A stretch of DNA of 64,000 nt from contig JAUIKE010000025.1 in NCBI GenBank assembly GCA_030430845.1, positions 1-64,000 on the forward strand. Direction: 5' to 3'. The notes below the pieces were generated by a model. It made no database searches. It was not told the origin of the DNA and saw only the letters and a list, made by a program, of their open reading frames with translations. Position numbers and translations under genes: made by a program. Within the stretch, counting starts at the first letter, position 1. The number at the start of each line of letters is the position of its first letter. Positions 20,185 through 29,325 of this stretch are shown here, piece after piece. The DNA comes from Bacteroidia bacterium (GTDB taxonomy: Bacteria; Bacteroidota; Bacteroidia; Chitinophagales; Saprospiraceae).

Positions 20185-20320
20185 GGCACCTAAAATAGAT
20201 TGAATACTGCGTTCCTGTATATAATTATTACCAGTCAATACACGATTCTACCGGCGGTGTAGATTGAAAAGTTAACTGTGCTTCATTACTTAATCTATTT
20301 CAGATAATTAAAATCTAGTC

Positions 20321-22285
20321 GTGAAAAATTTCAAATTAGTATTAGCTGTTATTCTATTCCCTTTTTCTATCTCCACGGGATTATCACAAATTACCCTCCC
20401 AAAAATAATTGCGGACGGTATGGTTTTGCAACGCAATGAAAAAATCACCATTTGGGGTTGGGCTTCGCCAAATGAACGGATAACAGCAAGCTTTAACGGT
20501 GTGCAAAAAAAGAGTATTGCTTCAGCAACAGGTAAGTGGACTCTAGAATTTCCAGAAATGAAGGCAGGCGGCCCTTATACCATCAAAATTTCCGGCAAAA
20601 ATGAGGTTGTGTTAAAAGACATATTAATCGGAGATGTATGGCTTTGTTCCGGGCAATCCAATATGGTTCACCAAATGAATATTCACGACGTAACCTATGC
20701 GGATGATATTGCCAATGCTAATTACCCTGAAATACGGCATTTCAAAGTGCCAACAAAAACAGATTTAAATGGGCCGAGTAAAGATGTAGCCGGTGGTACC
20801 TGGCAGCTTGCTATGTCCGACCAGGTTCGACCTTTTTCGGCTGTTGCCTATTTTTTTGCACGAAAATTGTATGACAAATATGGGGTCCCCATTGGATTGA
20901 TTAATGCAAGTGTTGGTGGAACCCCCATTGAATCTTGGATAAATGAACCTGGGTTCAAAGAATTTCCTGATAAACTGAAAATCATTGAAGAAAATAAAGA
21001 TACCGCATTTGTAAAAAGTCATTCCAGAAGACCATTTTCTGGAAACAACCAAAGAAATCAAAAAACCACAGATAAAGGATTGATTGGTGAAAAACCTTGG
21101 TATGACGTGAATTTTGTGCCCAAAAACTGGCGCAGCATTAACATTCCAGGTTATTGGGAAGACCAAGGCGCCAAAGACCTTAATGGAGTAGTCTGGTATA
21201 GAAAGGAAATTGTACTACCGGCATCTATGTCAGGAAAAGAGGCAAGAGTTTTTTTGGGTAGAATTATAGATGCAGATGAACTATACATCAATGGTATTAA
21301 AGTAGGAAACACTACCTACCAATACCCTCAAAGAAGGTACCAGGTACCGGCAAATATTTTGAAAGAAGGAAAAAATATTTTTGTAATACGTGTAACCAAT
21401 AGATCTGGAAAAGGAGGTTTTGTGCCGGACAAACCCTATTACATTTTTACTGACCAAGATACCGTTGACCTAAAAGGATATTGGGAATATAAGGTGGGTG
21501 AGGTATATCCTCCTTTCGATTTCTCCTCTTTTTCAAGAAATAATAATGAGGAGCCTCGCGAAAGAACCATCAATCCTCAAAATGAGCCAACAGCTTTGTA
21601 TAATGGTATGGTAGCTCCTTATATACAACTTCCGGTAAAAGGAGTATTGTGGTATCAAGGAGAAAGCAATGCGGGCCGGCCTAAAGAATATTTAGATTTA
21701 ATGCACGCACTCATTAATGGATGGAGAGAGGCGTACAATGCCCCTCAACTGCCCTTTATTTATGCACAACTTCCAAATTTTGGAGATGTCACCTACTCCC
21801 CCACCGAAAGTAATTGGGCTGAACTTAGGGAGTCACAGTTAAAAGCATTAGGTGACCCCAATACAGCCATGACTGTTAATATTGATTTGGGCGAATGGAA
21901 CGATATTCATCCTGATAATAAAAAAGATGTAGGAGAACGCATGGCCTTAGCCGCACAGAAAATTGCTTATAATGAAAACCTTGTGTATTCGGGTCCTCTT
22001 TATAAAACTTATGAAGTAAAAGAAGATAAAATTATCATTTCCTTTTCACATATTGGTAGTGGGTTAACCACCAATGACGGCGAAGCAGTCAGCAGTTTTG
22101 AAATTGCAGGTGAGGATAAAAAATTTGTTTGGGCAGAGGCACAAATTGTAGGTGATAAAATAATGGTTTCGAGTGCTGAAGTGCCCAACCCCAAATATGT
22201 TCGCTATGCATGGGCAGATAACCCCGACAATCCTAACCTGTATAACAAAGAGGGATTACCTGCATCCCCATTTAGAACTAATTAA
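20321..22285 (+). CDS. Sialate O-acetylesterase (SASA) family esterase, likely acetyl-xylan esterase
   Basis: A 654-residue protein with a GTG start and a signal peptide (1-22). The SGNH-type catalytic domain is split. It carries S113 in WLCSGQSNM, a WYQGESN block near 445, and an Asp/His block in DLGEWNDIHPDNK. Between about 250 and 400 lies an inserted GH2-like jelly roll (WYRKEIVLPASMSGKEARVFLG). This layout is the usual one for Bacteroidota SASA proteins; some members (CAZy CE20) deacetylate xylan. Within a glucuronoxylan PUL, removal of acetyl groups from xylan is the most likely role. It faces the IPT/CBM gene convergently. Confidence 0.85.
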   Translation: MKNFKLVLAVILFPFSISTGLSQITLPKIIADGMVLQRNEKITIWGWASPNERITASFNGVQKKSIASATGKWTLEFPEMKAGGPYTIKISGKNEVVLKDILIGDVWLCSGQSNMVHQMNIHDVTYADDIANANYPEIRHFKVPTKTDLNGPSKDVAGGTWQLAMSDQVRPFSAVAYFFARKLYDKYGVPIGLINASVGGTPIESWINEPGFKEFPDKLKIIEENKDTAFVKSHSRRPFSGNNQRNQKTTDKGLIGEKPWYDVNFVPKNWRSINIPGYWEDQGAKDLNGVVWYRKEIVLPASMSGKEARVFLGRIIDADELYINGIKVGNTTYQYPQRRYQVPANILKEGKNIFVIRVTNRSGKGGFVPDKPYYIFTDQDTVDLKGYWEYKVGEVYPPFDFSSFSRNNNEEPRERTINPQNEPTALYNGMVAPYIQLPVKGVLWYQGESNAGRPKEYLDLMHALINGWREAYNAPQLPFIYAQLPNFGDVTYSPTESNWAELRESQLKALGDPNTAMTVNIDLGEWNDIHPDNKKDVGERMALAAQKIAYNENLVYSGPLYKTYEVKEDKIIISFSHIGSGLTTNDGEAVSSFEIAGEDKKFVWAEAQIVGDKIMVSSAEVPNPKYVRYAWADNPDNPNLYNKEGLPASPFRTN

Positions 22286-22318
22286 TTCAATTGTGAGCTA
22301 TATCTAATTATATTTTAA

Positions 22319-22346
22319 AGGGGCTTGCCCATACAGGCAAGCCCCT
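22319..22346. terminator. Convergent-gene terminator 1
   Basis: The stem AGGGGCTTGCC / GGCAAGCCCCT lies between two convergent genes. Confidence 0.75.
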
Positions 22347-22352
22347 CTAAAA

Positions 22353-22388
22353 TGTAGAAATGGGCTGCGGCCGCAGCCCATTTCTACA
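22353..22388. terminator. Convergent-gene terminator 2, perfect 36-nt palindrome
   Basis: TGTAGAAATGGGCTGCGG is followed directly by its reverse complement, just before the stop of the minus-strand IPT gene. It is one of a pair with the hairpin at 22319. Confidence 0.75.
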
Positions 22389-22389
22389 C

Positions 22390-23919
22390 TTATTCTTTAA
22401 TCCTCACTTCTAAATCATCCATATATATAACACCACCTACATTTCCTTCATAACTCATACTAATAGCAAATCTGGCATTACCACTGCTGGTATTGGTAGT
22501 GCTGGCAACAAAATCATAGGTAACTTCTACCCATTCATTAGTCTGAAATGAAGATTCCGGAGCAGCCCATTCTGCCCAACCCGGATCTCCTCCCTGGTCA
22601 ATAGCCACTTTGATATTGCTTATTCCTCTTCCCTTAAACCATACGCTTAGAGTATATTCTTGGCCATCTACTACATCCATTACTGATGTTGGCTGAATGT
22701 CCCAAGGATTGGCACCTATGGCATTAATGGTCATTTTAACACTTTTATCTCCATCGTGACTATCTTCATCCGTTATCTCACCGCTGGCATTAGATCCATT
22801 TAAGCCTCCCCAACCAGTAATATTATCAGCAGCGCCTAATTCAGAGTCTTCAAAGCTACCATTAACATTGATTGGTGGTGGTGGTGGAGTACCCGTTTGT
22901 AATAATGTAATATTATCAACAAAATATACAGCCCCTTCTACAGCACCTAAGTCCAGCACAGCTCTTGTTGAAGGTGAATTTGCCGTAATTGTCCACTCAA
23001 GTTGTTGCCATTCTCCAGTGATGTTATAATTGCCACTATACAATGCATTCGGGTTTGTGGAGAATCTAATGTTTCCACCAACTCCAGGAGTTCCTCCATC
23101 TCCTTTTATTAATACCAGCAATTTGTATTCTGCCCCTACTACTGTAGGAACCTCGTCACTCACAAATTGTGTTCGCCAGGCATCTCGACCGTCTCCTACT
23201 GCACGTAAGGATCTACCAGAATAGGCGTCTCCTGCAGCAGTTGTCGCGGTCATTAAGTCCCCACCGTTCCATTTTCCCCAATTGTCAAAATCATCTCCAG
23301 AACCTAATTCTAATTCGCCGTTTGAAAGTAAGTTTTGACCAACATAAAAATCTGAGGAAGGACTTGCTTCACCACCATTGGTAGCAACAATAAACTCAGT
23401 TGGGATACCTTCAGTAAGACCCATTGGCACAGTGACTACCAACTCGGTAGATGAAGATGAAACAACGCTCGCTTCAACACCGCCAATAGTTACTGAAATA
23501 AGATCACCTAAAGATGTTCCTGTAAGTGTTACTTGTCCACCTCCGGGTGCAGCACTAGGCGATATGGTTTGAATAATTGGAAATGGTCTTGCAACTACTT
23601 CTATATTGGCAGTTTCCACATAACCATCGGCCATCACTAAAGTAAGTACTGTAGTTCCAATTGGTTGAGATTCAGGTAACGAAATAATTATCATTTCCCC
23701 TTGTAATTGAAAAGGAACCTGATTTCTATCAAGGAAAGTAAACAAAACAGTATTAAAATTCTGTCCGGTTAATATTACATCTTCACCTGGATAAAAATTA
23801 TCAGATTCAATACTGTTAATAACTACCATTGGAGCAACATCGTCCTCATTACAACTCACTACAAAAACAATTGCAATAAGTAATAATGATTTGCTAATAA
23901 GCCTTAGATTTTTCAGCAT
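22390..23919 (-). CDS. IPT-domain surface lipoprotein with two CBM4/9-like modules
   Basis: A 509-residue lipoprotein (lipobox VVSC, Cys23). Residues about 32-110 and 112-190 look like IPT/TIG beta-sandwiches (GEDVILTGQNF, GGQVTLTGTSLGD). These are followed by two CBM4/9-like jelly rolls: about 195-340 (NGELELGSGDDFDNWGKWNGG ... YFVDNITLL) and about 350-509 (NGSFEDSELGAADNITGWGG ... IYMDDLEVRI). It has no catalytic module, so it is probably a surface glycan-binding protein that fills the SusE/SusF-like role for xylan. Its promoter region (operator at 24044-24059, -7 at 24017-24024) has the same geometry as the susC promoter. Confidence 0.8.
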   Translation of the reverse strand: MLKNLRLISKSLLLIAIVFVVSCNEDDVAPMVVINSIESDNFYPGEDVILTGQNFNTVLFTFLDRNQVPFQLQGEMIIISLPESQPIGTTVLTLVMADGYVETANIEVVARPFPIIQTISPSAAPGGGQVTLTGTSLGDLISVTIGGVEASVVSSSSTELVVTVPMGLTEGIPTEFIVATNGGEASPSSDFYVGQNLLSNGELELGSGDDFDNWGKWNGGDLMTATTAAGDAYSGRSLRAVGDGRDAWRTQFVSDEVPTVVGAEYKLLVLIKGDGGTPGVGGNIRFSTNPNALYSGNYNITGEWQQLEWTITANSPSTRAVLDLGAVEGAVYFVDNITLLQTGTPPPPPINVNGSFEDSELGAADNITGWGGLNGSNASGEITDEDSHDGDKSVKMTINAIGANPWDIQPTSVMDVVDGQEYTLSVWFKGRGISNIKVAIDQGGDPGWAEWAAPESSFQTNEWVEVTYDFVASTTNTSSGNARFAISMSYEGNVGGVIYMDDLEVRIKE

Positions 23920-24016
23920 AGTTGAAAATTTAATAGATTAATTCTGAAATATTAAGATGGCTTTCAAAATATTAAGTTGTTCTTGTGGATATTCCGTAAG
24001 GAATTTACCATCCATA

Positions 24017-24024
24017 CAAATGTA
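24017..24024 (-). promoter_or_regulatory. -7 element for the IPT/CBM lipoprotein gene
   Basis: CAAATGTA on the plus strand is TACATTTG on the minus strand (TAnnTTTG), about 100 bp upstream of the start. The operator lies 19 bp further upstream. Confidence 0.5.
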
Positions 24025-24043
24025 ATAATGTTCTTTTAAATTT

Positions 24044-24059
24044 ACGCAATCGATTGCTT
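24044..24059. promoter_or_regulatory. LacI-type operator at IPT/CBM gene promoter
   Basis: ACGCAATCGATTGCTT matches the consensus at 15 of 16 positions. Its distance from the -7 element matches that seen at susC. Confidence 0.75.
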
Positions 24060-24335
24060 TTTTTAAAATAATCTTTCATTTTTTCTGATTAAAATGGAAG
24101 ATTATCCCATTTTTATGGTAACTAACCGATGAAAAAGTAGATTTGAAAAAGTGCCGCCAAAATTAAGAACGCTTAATATTAATCTATTTTTCAATGAATT
24201 ACGAAGATGGATCAGAATTAATACTGGAATAATAAGTTGATTGCCAAATAAAACCTTGAAATCCAAGACATATTCGAGTTCTCATTTTATTTCTTTTTGG
24301 CGTAGGGACAAATTTTGCTCGTATCCTTTAATAAA

Positions 24336-24351
24336 AAACAATCGATTGTGA
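24336..24351. promoter_or_regulatory. LacI-type operator upstream of the CRTAC1/GH30 genes
   Basis: The core CAATCGATTG (24339-24348) matches the consensus at 12 of 16 positions. It lies 125 bp before the CRTAC1 start, and TATCTTTG at 24402-24409 is a possible -7 element. Apart from the two operators and promoters, the 553-bp divergent gap 23920-24472 shows no gene. Confidence 0.65.
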
Positions 24352-24472
24352 AAGAAAAAACTATGGCTTCCCCAACGGAGTGCTTACGTAAAAAACCAGC
24401 CTATCTTTGTATAGGCTTCGGCTCTTAAGAAGGAAGTTTTGATCAATACTAAACATATACAAAATCAATCCT

Positions 24473-26746
24473 ATGATTTTTTTAAAACATAGCATTTTCC
24501 AAATTTCCATTTTAGTTTTATTCTCTTTTTTCTGTTTGATATCCTGTAAAAACAAAGAGGCTGTTTCTACTGACGAAGCTATTTCTAAAAAAGGACAAAA
24601 GGACAATGCTACCCAGGATATGATTGAGGATATTAAGCAAAGAATATCCGCATTTAATATTGAAAATGTTCCCTATGTTTTTAATAATAAAAAAGTTTCC
24701 ATTTTAGAGCAAAAGATCCAATCAGCAGGAGGAAATGAGCGATTAAATCTGCTGTTCACTTATGGGTTAGAGTTATTGAATGCGGGTAAAACGGAGGAAT
24801 CTATTGCGGTATTAAGTCAATTATTACAGCTTATAGAAAGTAAAAATGTACAATCAAAATCAGAATTACTTTACTATATAAAAAAACAATTGGCCATTGC
24901 CTATATGCGCAAAGCCGAACAAGACAATTGTATCGCCAACCATACCAACGAATCCTGCATTATTCCCATAAGCCCAAAAGCACAACACATACTAAAAGAA
25001 GGATCTCAGCAATCCATTAAATTCCTTAATGAATTACTGGCCTTAAACCCAAATGACCTGGAATGCCAATATTTACTGAACATTGCGCATATGACGTTGG
25101 GACAGTATCCTGAAAAAGTGCCTATAAAATATAGAATTCCTGAATCGCACTTTTCCAATTCGACTAAAATTGAGCCTTTTCCCGATATAGCCGCTAATTT
25201 GGGGGTGGATGTAAATCAACTATCAGGAGGTACTTGTGTGGATGATTTTAATGGTGATGGATATTTGGATATCATAGCGTCCTCTTGGAATTTTGAAGAC
25301 CAAATCAGATATTTTGAAAACGATCAAATGGGCGGTTTTATTGACCGAACAAATGATGCCGGATTAGAAGGGGTAACGGGTGGCCTAAATCTGAGACATG
25401 CCGATTTTGATAATGATGGACATCTTGATTTTTTGATTTTAAGAGGCGCCTGGTTGTCTGTGTATGGAAGTCTTCCTAACTCCTTGATGCGAAATAATGG
25501 AGATGGTACATTCTCCGATGTGACCAAAGCTTCAGGTTTATATTCCTTAAACCCGACACAAACGGCAGTTTGGGCAGATGTTAACCTGGATGGTTGGCTC
25601 GATTTGTTTATTGCCAATGAGTGGTCCGAGGCCAAACAAAGTTTTTGCGAGTTATTTTTAAATAATGGAGACGGCACCTTTAAAAACATTGCTAAAGAAG
25701 CAGGAATAACTGTTCCAGGCTATTTTAAAGGGGTGGCCAGTGGTGATGTGAATAATGATTTATATCCCGATTTTTATTTATCCGATTACGACGGATTGAA
25801 CACCCTCTATATCAATACCACTAAAGAAACCGGTAAGCCTTCGTTTAAAGTTGCAGATAAAAAGGTTGGGGTTTCTAATCCAAAATTAAGTTTTCCTACT
25901 TGGTTTTTTGATTATAATAATGACGGTTTTGAGGATATTTTTGTTTCCAGCTACTCCTCTTCCGAAGTACTCCCCTCAGAAATGCTGCTTAGAAATATCA
26001 AGACCCAAACGTCTGAATTCAGGCCGCTGTTGTATCAAAACAATGGCGACAACACCTTTACAGAAGTATCATTAAAAACCAATTTGACAGAGCCTGTGGC
26101 TACTATGGGCTGTAATTTCGGTGATTTGGACAATGATGGCTTCCTGGATTTTTATTTGGCTACTGGCGACCCCGATTTTTTCTCTATCGTACCCAACAAA
26201 ATGTACCGTAATGTGAATGGCCATAGTTTTGAAGATGTTACCTATAGTGGTGGTTTCGGCCATATTCAAAAAGGGCATGCCATTGGATTCGGGGATTTAG
26301 ATATGGATGGAGACCAGGATATTTACGCGGTCATGGGCGGAGCAGTGGAAGGGGATGTATTCCGAAATTTGCTTTTTGAAAACCCCATGGGGAATAAAAA
26401 CAATTGGATCAATATTGTTTTGGAAGGCAAGCAAAGTAATCGTTCTGCGATTGGAGCCAAGATCATTATTACCATAGAAGAGAACCAAAAAGAAAGAAAA
26501 ATTTACAACACAGTTGATTCGGGAGCGAGTTTCGGCGGCAACAGTTTAATGGCCGAAATTGGTTTAGGAAAAGCGACCAGGATAAAGAAGCTCAAAATCA
26601 AATGGCCACATAACACTAAACCGATCTCCATTTTCAACGATGTAAAAATTAACCAGCATATTAAAATTACCGAAGGAGGAGCAATCCAAAAATTGAACCT
26701 TCCTGAATTTTCATTTAAGAAAAAAATGGCTGGGCATCAACATTAG
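24473..26746 (+). CDS. CRTAC1-type FG-GAP/VCBS lipoprotein with UnbV_ASPIC domain (1)
   Basis: A 757-residue lipoprotein (lipobox LISC, Cys near 25). The N-terminal 200 residues are helical and TPR-like. They are followed by FG-GAP/VCBS calcium-binding repeats with DxDxDG-type loops (DFNGDGYLDI, DFDNDGHLDF, DVNLDGWLDL, DLDNDGFLDF, DLDMDGDQDI) that build a beta-propeller at about 235-640. The C-terminal ASPIC/UnbV domain lies at about 650-725 (NNWINIVLEGKQSNRSAIGAKI). Family members are surface or secreted proteins of uncertain function. Here it shares an operator-bearing promoter region with the PUL and is followed 63 nt later by the GH30 gene, so a role in xylan binding or uptake is plausible. 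Confidence 0.85.
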   Translation: MIFLKHSIFQISILVLFSFFCLISCKNKEAVSTDEAISKKGQKDNATQDMIEDIKQRISAFNIENVPYVFNNKKVSILEQKIQSAGGNERLNLLFTYGLELLNAGKTEESIAVLSQLLQLIESKNVQSKSELLYYIKKQLAIAYMRKAEQDNCIANHTNESCIIPISPKAQHILKEGSQQSIKFLNELLALNPNDLECQYLLNIAHMTLGQYPEKVPIKYRIPESHFSNSTKIEPFPDIAANLGVDVNQLSGGTCVDDFNGDGYLDIIASSWNFEDQIRYFENDQMGGFIDRTNDAGLEGVTGGLNLRHADFDNDGHLDFLILRGAWLSVYGSLPNSLMRNNGDGTFSDVTKASGLYSLNPTQTAVWADVNLDGWLDLFIANEWSEAKQSFCELFLNNGDGTFKNIAKEAGITVPGYFKGVASGDVNNDLYPDFYLSDYDGLNTLYINTTKETGKPSFKVADKKVGVSNPKLSFPTWFFDYNNDGFEDIFVSSYSSSEVLPSEMLLRNIKTQTSEFRPLLYQNNGDNTFTEVSLKTNLTEPVATMGCNFGDLDNDGFLDFYLATGDPDFFSIVPNKMYRNVNGHSFEDVTYSGGFGHIQKGHAIGFGDLDMDGDQDIYAVMGGAVEGDVFRNLLFENPMGNKNNWINIVLEGKQSNRSAIGAKIIITIEENQKERKIYNTVDSGASFGGNSLMAEIGLGKATRIKKLKIKWPHNTKPISIFNDVKINQHIKITEGGAIQKLNLPEFSFKKKMAGHQH

Positions 26747-26809
26747 TAATTTATTAGTTTTCCAACTATACAAATCGCTTTTAATAACCATACTAATAGC
26801 ATTCAATTA

Positions 26810-29047
26810 ATGAAAAATCTAATTTTTACCAGCCTATTCTTGCTTTTAGCCTTGTCAGCCGTACATACCCAAAGTACAATAAGGGTTAATCTTGCCACAG
26901 AATTTCAAACCATCGATGGCTTTGGCGGCATGAACCATCCCGTCTGGATTGCAGATTTGAACGAAGACCAGCGTGAAAAAGCTTTCGGGAATGATCCGGG
27001 AGAAATCGGGCTAAGTATTTTGAGAATGCATCTTGATCCAAACCCAAATAATTGGGAAAAAGAATTACCAACTGCCTTGCACGCTTCAGAAAAAGACGCT
27101 ATCATTTTTGTTACCCCTTGGGATGCTCCGCCGGAATTACTTGATCCAAACGTAACCACCGAAGATAAAATCCTGCCTTCCAATTACGATGCTTATGTTC
27201 AACACCTAAACGCATTTGATTCCTATATGATTGATAACGGCGTTGAATTATATGCTATATCTGTTCAAAATGAGCCGACCTTAGGCAACTGGACACAATG
27301 GACCATTCCGGAAATATTTGACTTTATGAAAAACTATGCACATGGAATTAACAATAGAGTGATTACACCTGAATCTTTTAATTTTAACCGTGCTTATTAC
27401 GATCCCATATTAAATGATTCTATAGCTAGTTCCAATTTTGAAATAGTAGGTGGCCATATCTATGGTAATGGCCTGGCCGATTATCCACTTGCCAGAGAAA
27501 AAGGTAAAAAAATATGGATGACCGAGCACTATACAAACAGCGACATGAACGCCAATCTGTGGCCAGATGCACTTGAAGTAGGCAGTGAAATCAATAGCTG
27601 TATGGAAGCCAATTGGAATGCATATATCTGGTGGTATATCCGTAGGTTTTATGGGTTTATCACCGATGATGGTAATATCTCCAAAAGAGGTTATGTCATG
27701 TCTCATTATTCCAAATTCATAAGACCCGGAGCAGTAAGAGTTGAGGTGCAAAGCCCAAACAACTTAGGTGTCACTGCTTACAAAACAGACACTTCTTTTG
27801 TCATGGTCGTGGTTAACAATAATCCTACAACACAACAAGTTGAGATTTCCCTGAATGAAACGGTGGCGAGTGAATTAACAAAATATACCACTTCCGAAAG
27901 CAAAAGCCTATTAAACGAAGGCAACATCAGCCTATCTGCCAATACTTTTACTGTGGAGCTTGAACCCTATAGTATTTCGACCTTTTCTACCGAAACATCA
28001 GCTGCCGGTGATGCGAATAACCAGACACCGATGGCCGATGCGGGGGGCGACATTGAAATTATTGATGAAGAAAATAATGGCTCGGAAGGAGTCATGCTGA
28101 ACGGGATGGCCAGCATAGATGCGGACGGATCAATCGTCAATTACAGTTGGGCTATGAATGGCCAACAAATCAGTTTTAGTGCGACCGAAGTCGTAGAATT
28201 GCCAATCGGTGAACATGAGGTTATTCTCACTGTAACCGATGATGATGGTGCCATTGATAAAGATACCATTACCGTCACCGTTCAATTGAATAATAATGTG
28301 GTACAAAACCATATTTGGTTGGAATTAGAATGTGGGGTAATCGGCTCTGCATTTCAGTTGAATAATGATGTCGGTGCCTCAAATGGGCAATACATAACTG
28401 CCACACCGGGCGTGCAGGATCTGGGGGAGGCTTCTACTGATGTGTCTCACCACGCCAAATTAGTTTTTACTATTGAAGAAGCCGGCACATATGTTTTATG
28501 GGGAAGGGTACGTGCCCCCTCACCGGATGATGATTCCTTCTGGATTAAAATGGATGATGATGCATGGTTCCTGTGGAATAGCATCACAGGCTCTGCTGCC
28601 TGGGGCTGGGATGATGTTCATAATTCCAATGCCGGAGGAGAGGCGACTGTATTTAATTTGGATACAGGCGAGCATACGCTTACCGTCAACTTGCGGGAAG
28701 ATGGAGCGGATTTGGATAAGTTCTATTTAAACAATGTAGGCGCTATGCCTGGTGGATTAGGGGAAACCGCCTCGAATTGTCTGGTAGGTACCGAAAATAT
28801 AAGTGCGCAAGGATTAGCTCGTATTTTTCCTAATCCGGCACAGTCCGAACTGTCCATAGATGCAACTATTGCTTTTAATGAAATCCGTCTTTATAATGTT
28901 AATGGCCAAATGGTGCTTCAAAAGCAGTTGGATTTAGAAACACTAAATGCTAAAATAGATGTAAAAGAGCTGAACGCCGGGATTTATTTCATTCATTTGA
29001 ATGGAGTTGATGTGAATCTGGTTTCTAAAATACTTATTACTAGATAA
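26810..29047 (+). CDS. GH30 (subfamily 8-like) glucuronoxylanase with PKD, CBM-like and T9SS sorting domains
   Basis: A 745-residue secreted enzyme with a signal peptide (1-20). The GH30 catalytic domain (about 22-395) has acid/base E155 in VQNEP and nucleophile E239 in WMTEHY. The stretch NAYIWWYIRRFYGFITDDG followed by ISKRGYVMSHYSKFIRPGA is typical of GH30_8 enzymes, which cleave xylan next to (methyl)glucuronosyl branches. A PKD-like domain (about 405-490), a CBM6/35-like module (about 500-645) and a T9SS type-A C-terminal sorting domain (about 670-745, IFPNPAQSELSI) follow. It is therefore exported through T9SS and cell-attached or released. It is the main endo-acting xylanase of the locus; no GH10 or GH11 gene is seen. 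Confidence 0.9.
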   Translation: MKNLIFTSLFLLLALSAVHTQSTIRVNLATEFQTIDGFGGMNHPVWIADLNEDQREKAFGNDPGEIGLSILRMHLDPNPNNWEKELPTALHASEKDAIIFVTPWDAPPELLDPNVTTEDKILPSNYDAYVQHLNAFDSYMIDNGVELYAISVQNEPTLGNWTQWTIPEIFDFMKNYAHGINNRVITPESFNFNRAYYDPILNDSIASSNFEIVGGHIYGNGLADYPLAREKGKKIWMTEHYTNSDMNANLWPDALEVGSEINSCMEANWNAYIWWYIRRFYGFITDDGNISKRGYVMSHYSKFIRPGAVRVEVQSPNNLGVTAYKTDTSFVMVVVNNNPTTQQVEISLNETVASELTKYTTSESKSLLNEGNISLSANTFTVELEPYSISTFSTETSAAGDANNQTPMADAGGDIEIIDEENNGSEGVMLNGMASIDADGSIVNYSWAMNGQQISFSATEVVELPIGEHEVILTVTDDDGAIDKDTITVTVQLNNNVVQNHIWLELECGVIGSAFQLNNDVGASNGQYITATPGVQDLGEASTDVSHHAKLVFTIEEAGTYVLWGRVRAPSPDDDSFWIKMDDDAWFLWNSITGSAAWGWDDVHNSNAGGEATVFNLDTGEHTLTVNLREDGADLDKFYLNNVGAMPGGLGETASNCLVGTENISAQGLARIFPNPAQSELSIDATIAFNEIRLYNVNGQMVLQKQLDLETLNAKIDVKELNAGIYFIHLNGVDVNLVSKILITR

Positions 29048-29112
29048 ATATATCTGTTTAAAGCTACTCGTCTAATGCCCAACCTACGAGCGTGTTTAAA
29101 AAAATGTTCATT

Positions 29113-29305
29113 GTGTCGCTGCGCTGCAGCTTTTTGAAGGGCCCTTTTTTTTAGCTCGGGTTAACACCCGAGCTTATGAAGCTTTCGCCGCAAAGCGGCT
29201 ATTTAGCCTGAATCTATAAGCCGCGAAGCGGTGACAGGTTCTAGCCTACGGTGCCAACCGTAGGCAGAAAAATAGGCGCCAAATAAAGCTGCAGCGCAGC
29301 GGCAC
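29113..29305. repeat. Palindrome cluster bounded by a 21-nt inverted repeat
   Basis: Outer arms at 29113-29133 and 29285-29305 (GTGTCGCTGCGCTGCAGC... and its complement) match at 20 of 21 positions. Inside are GCTCGGGT-TAAC-ACCCGAGC (about 29154-29173), GCCGC-AAA-GCGGC (about 29187), a GCCGC-GAA-GCGGT motif (about 29219) and GCCTACGGT-GCCA-ACCGTAGGC (about 29243). The layout resembles the 19.9-kb cluster although the palindromes differ. It may also serve as a terminator between the convergent GH30 and second CRTAC1 genes. Confidence 0.65.
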
Positions 29306-29325
29306 ATAGGCCTACATGCGTAACA

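Noticed and set aside
24402-24409. TATCTTTG as a firm -7 element for the first CRTAC1 gene
   Set aside because: It fits TAnnTTTG, but the operator is about 54 bp away, unlike the two better promoters; kept only as a possibility.
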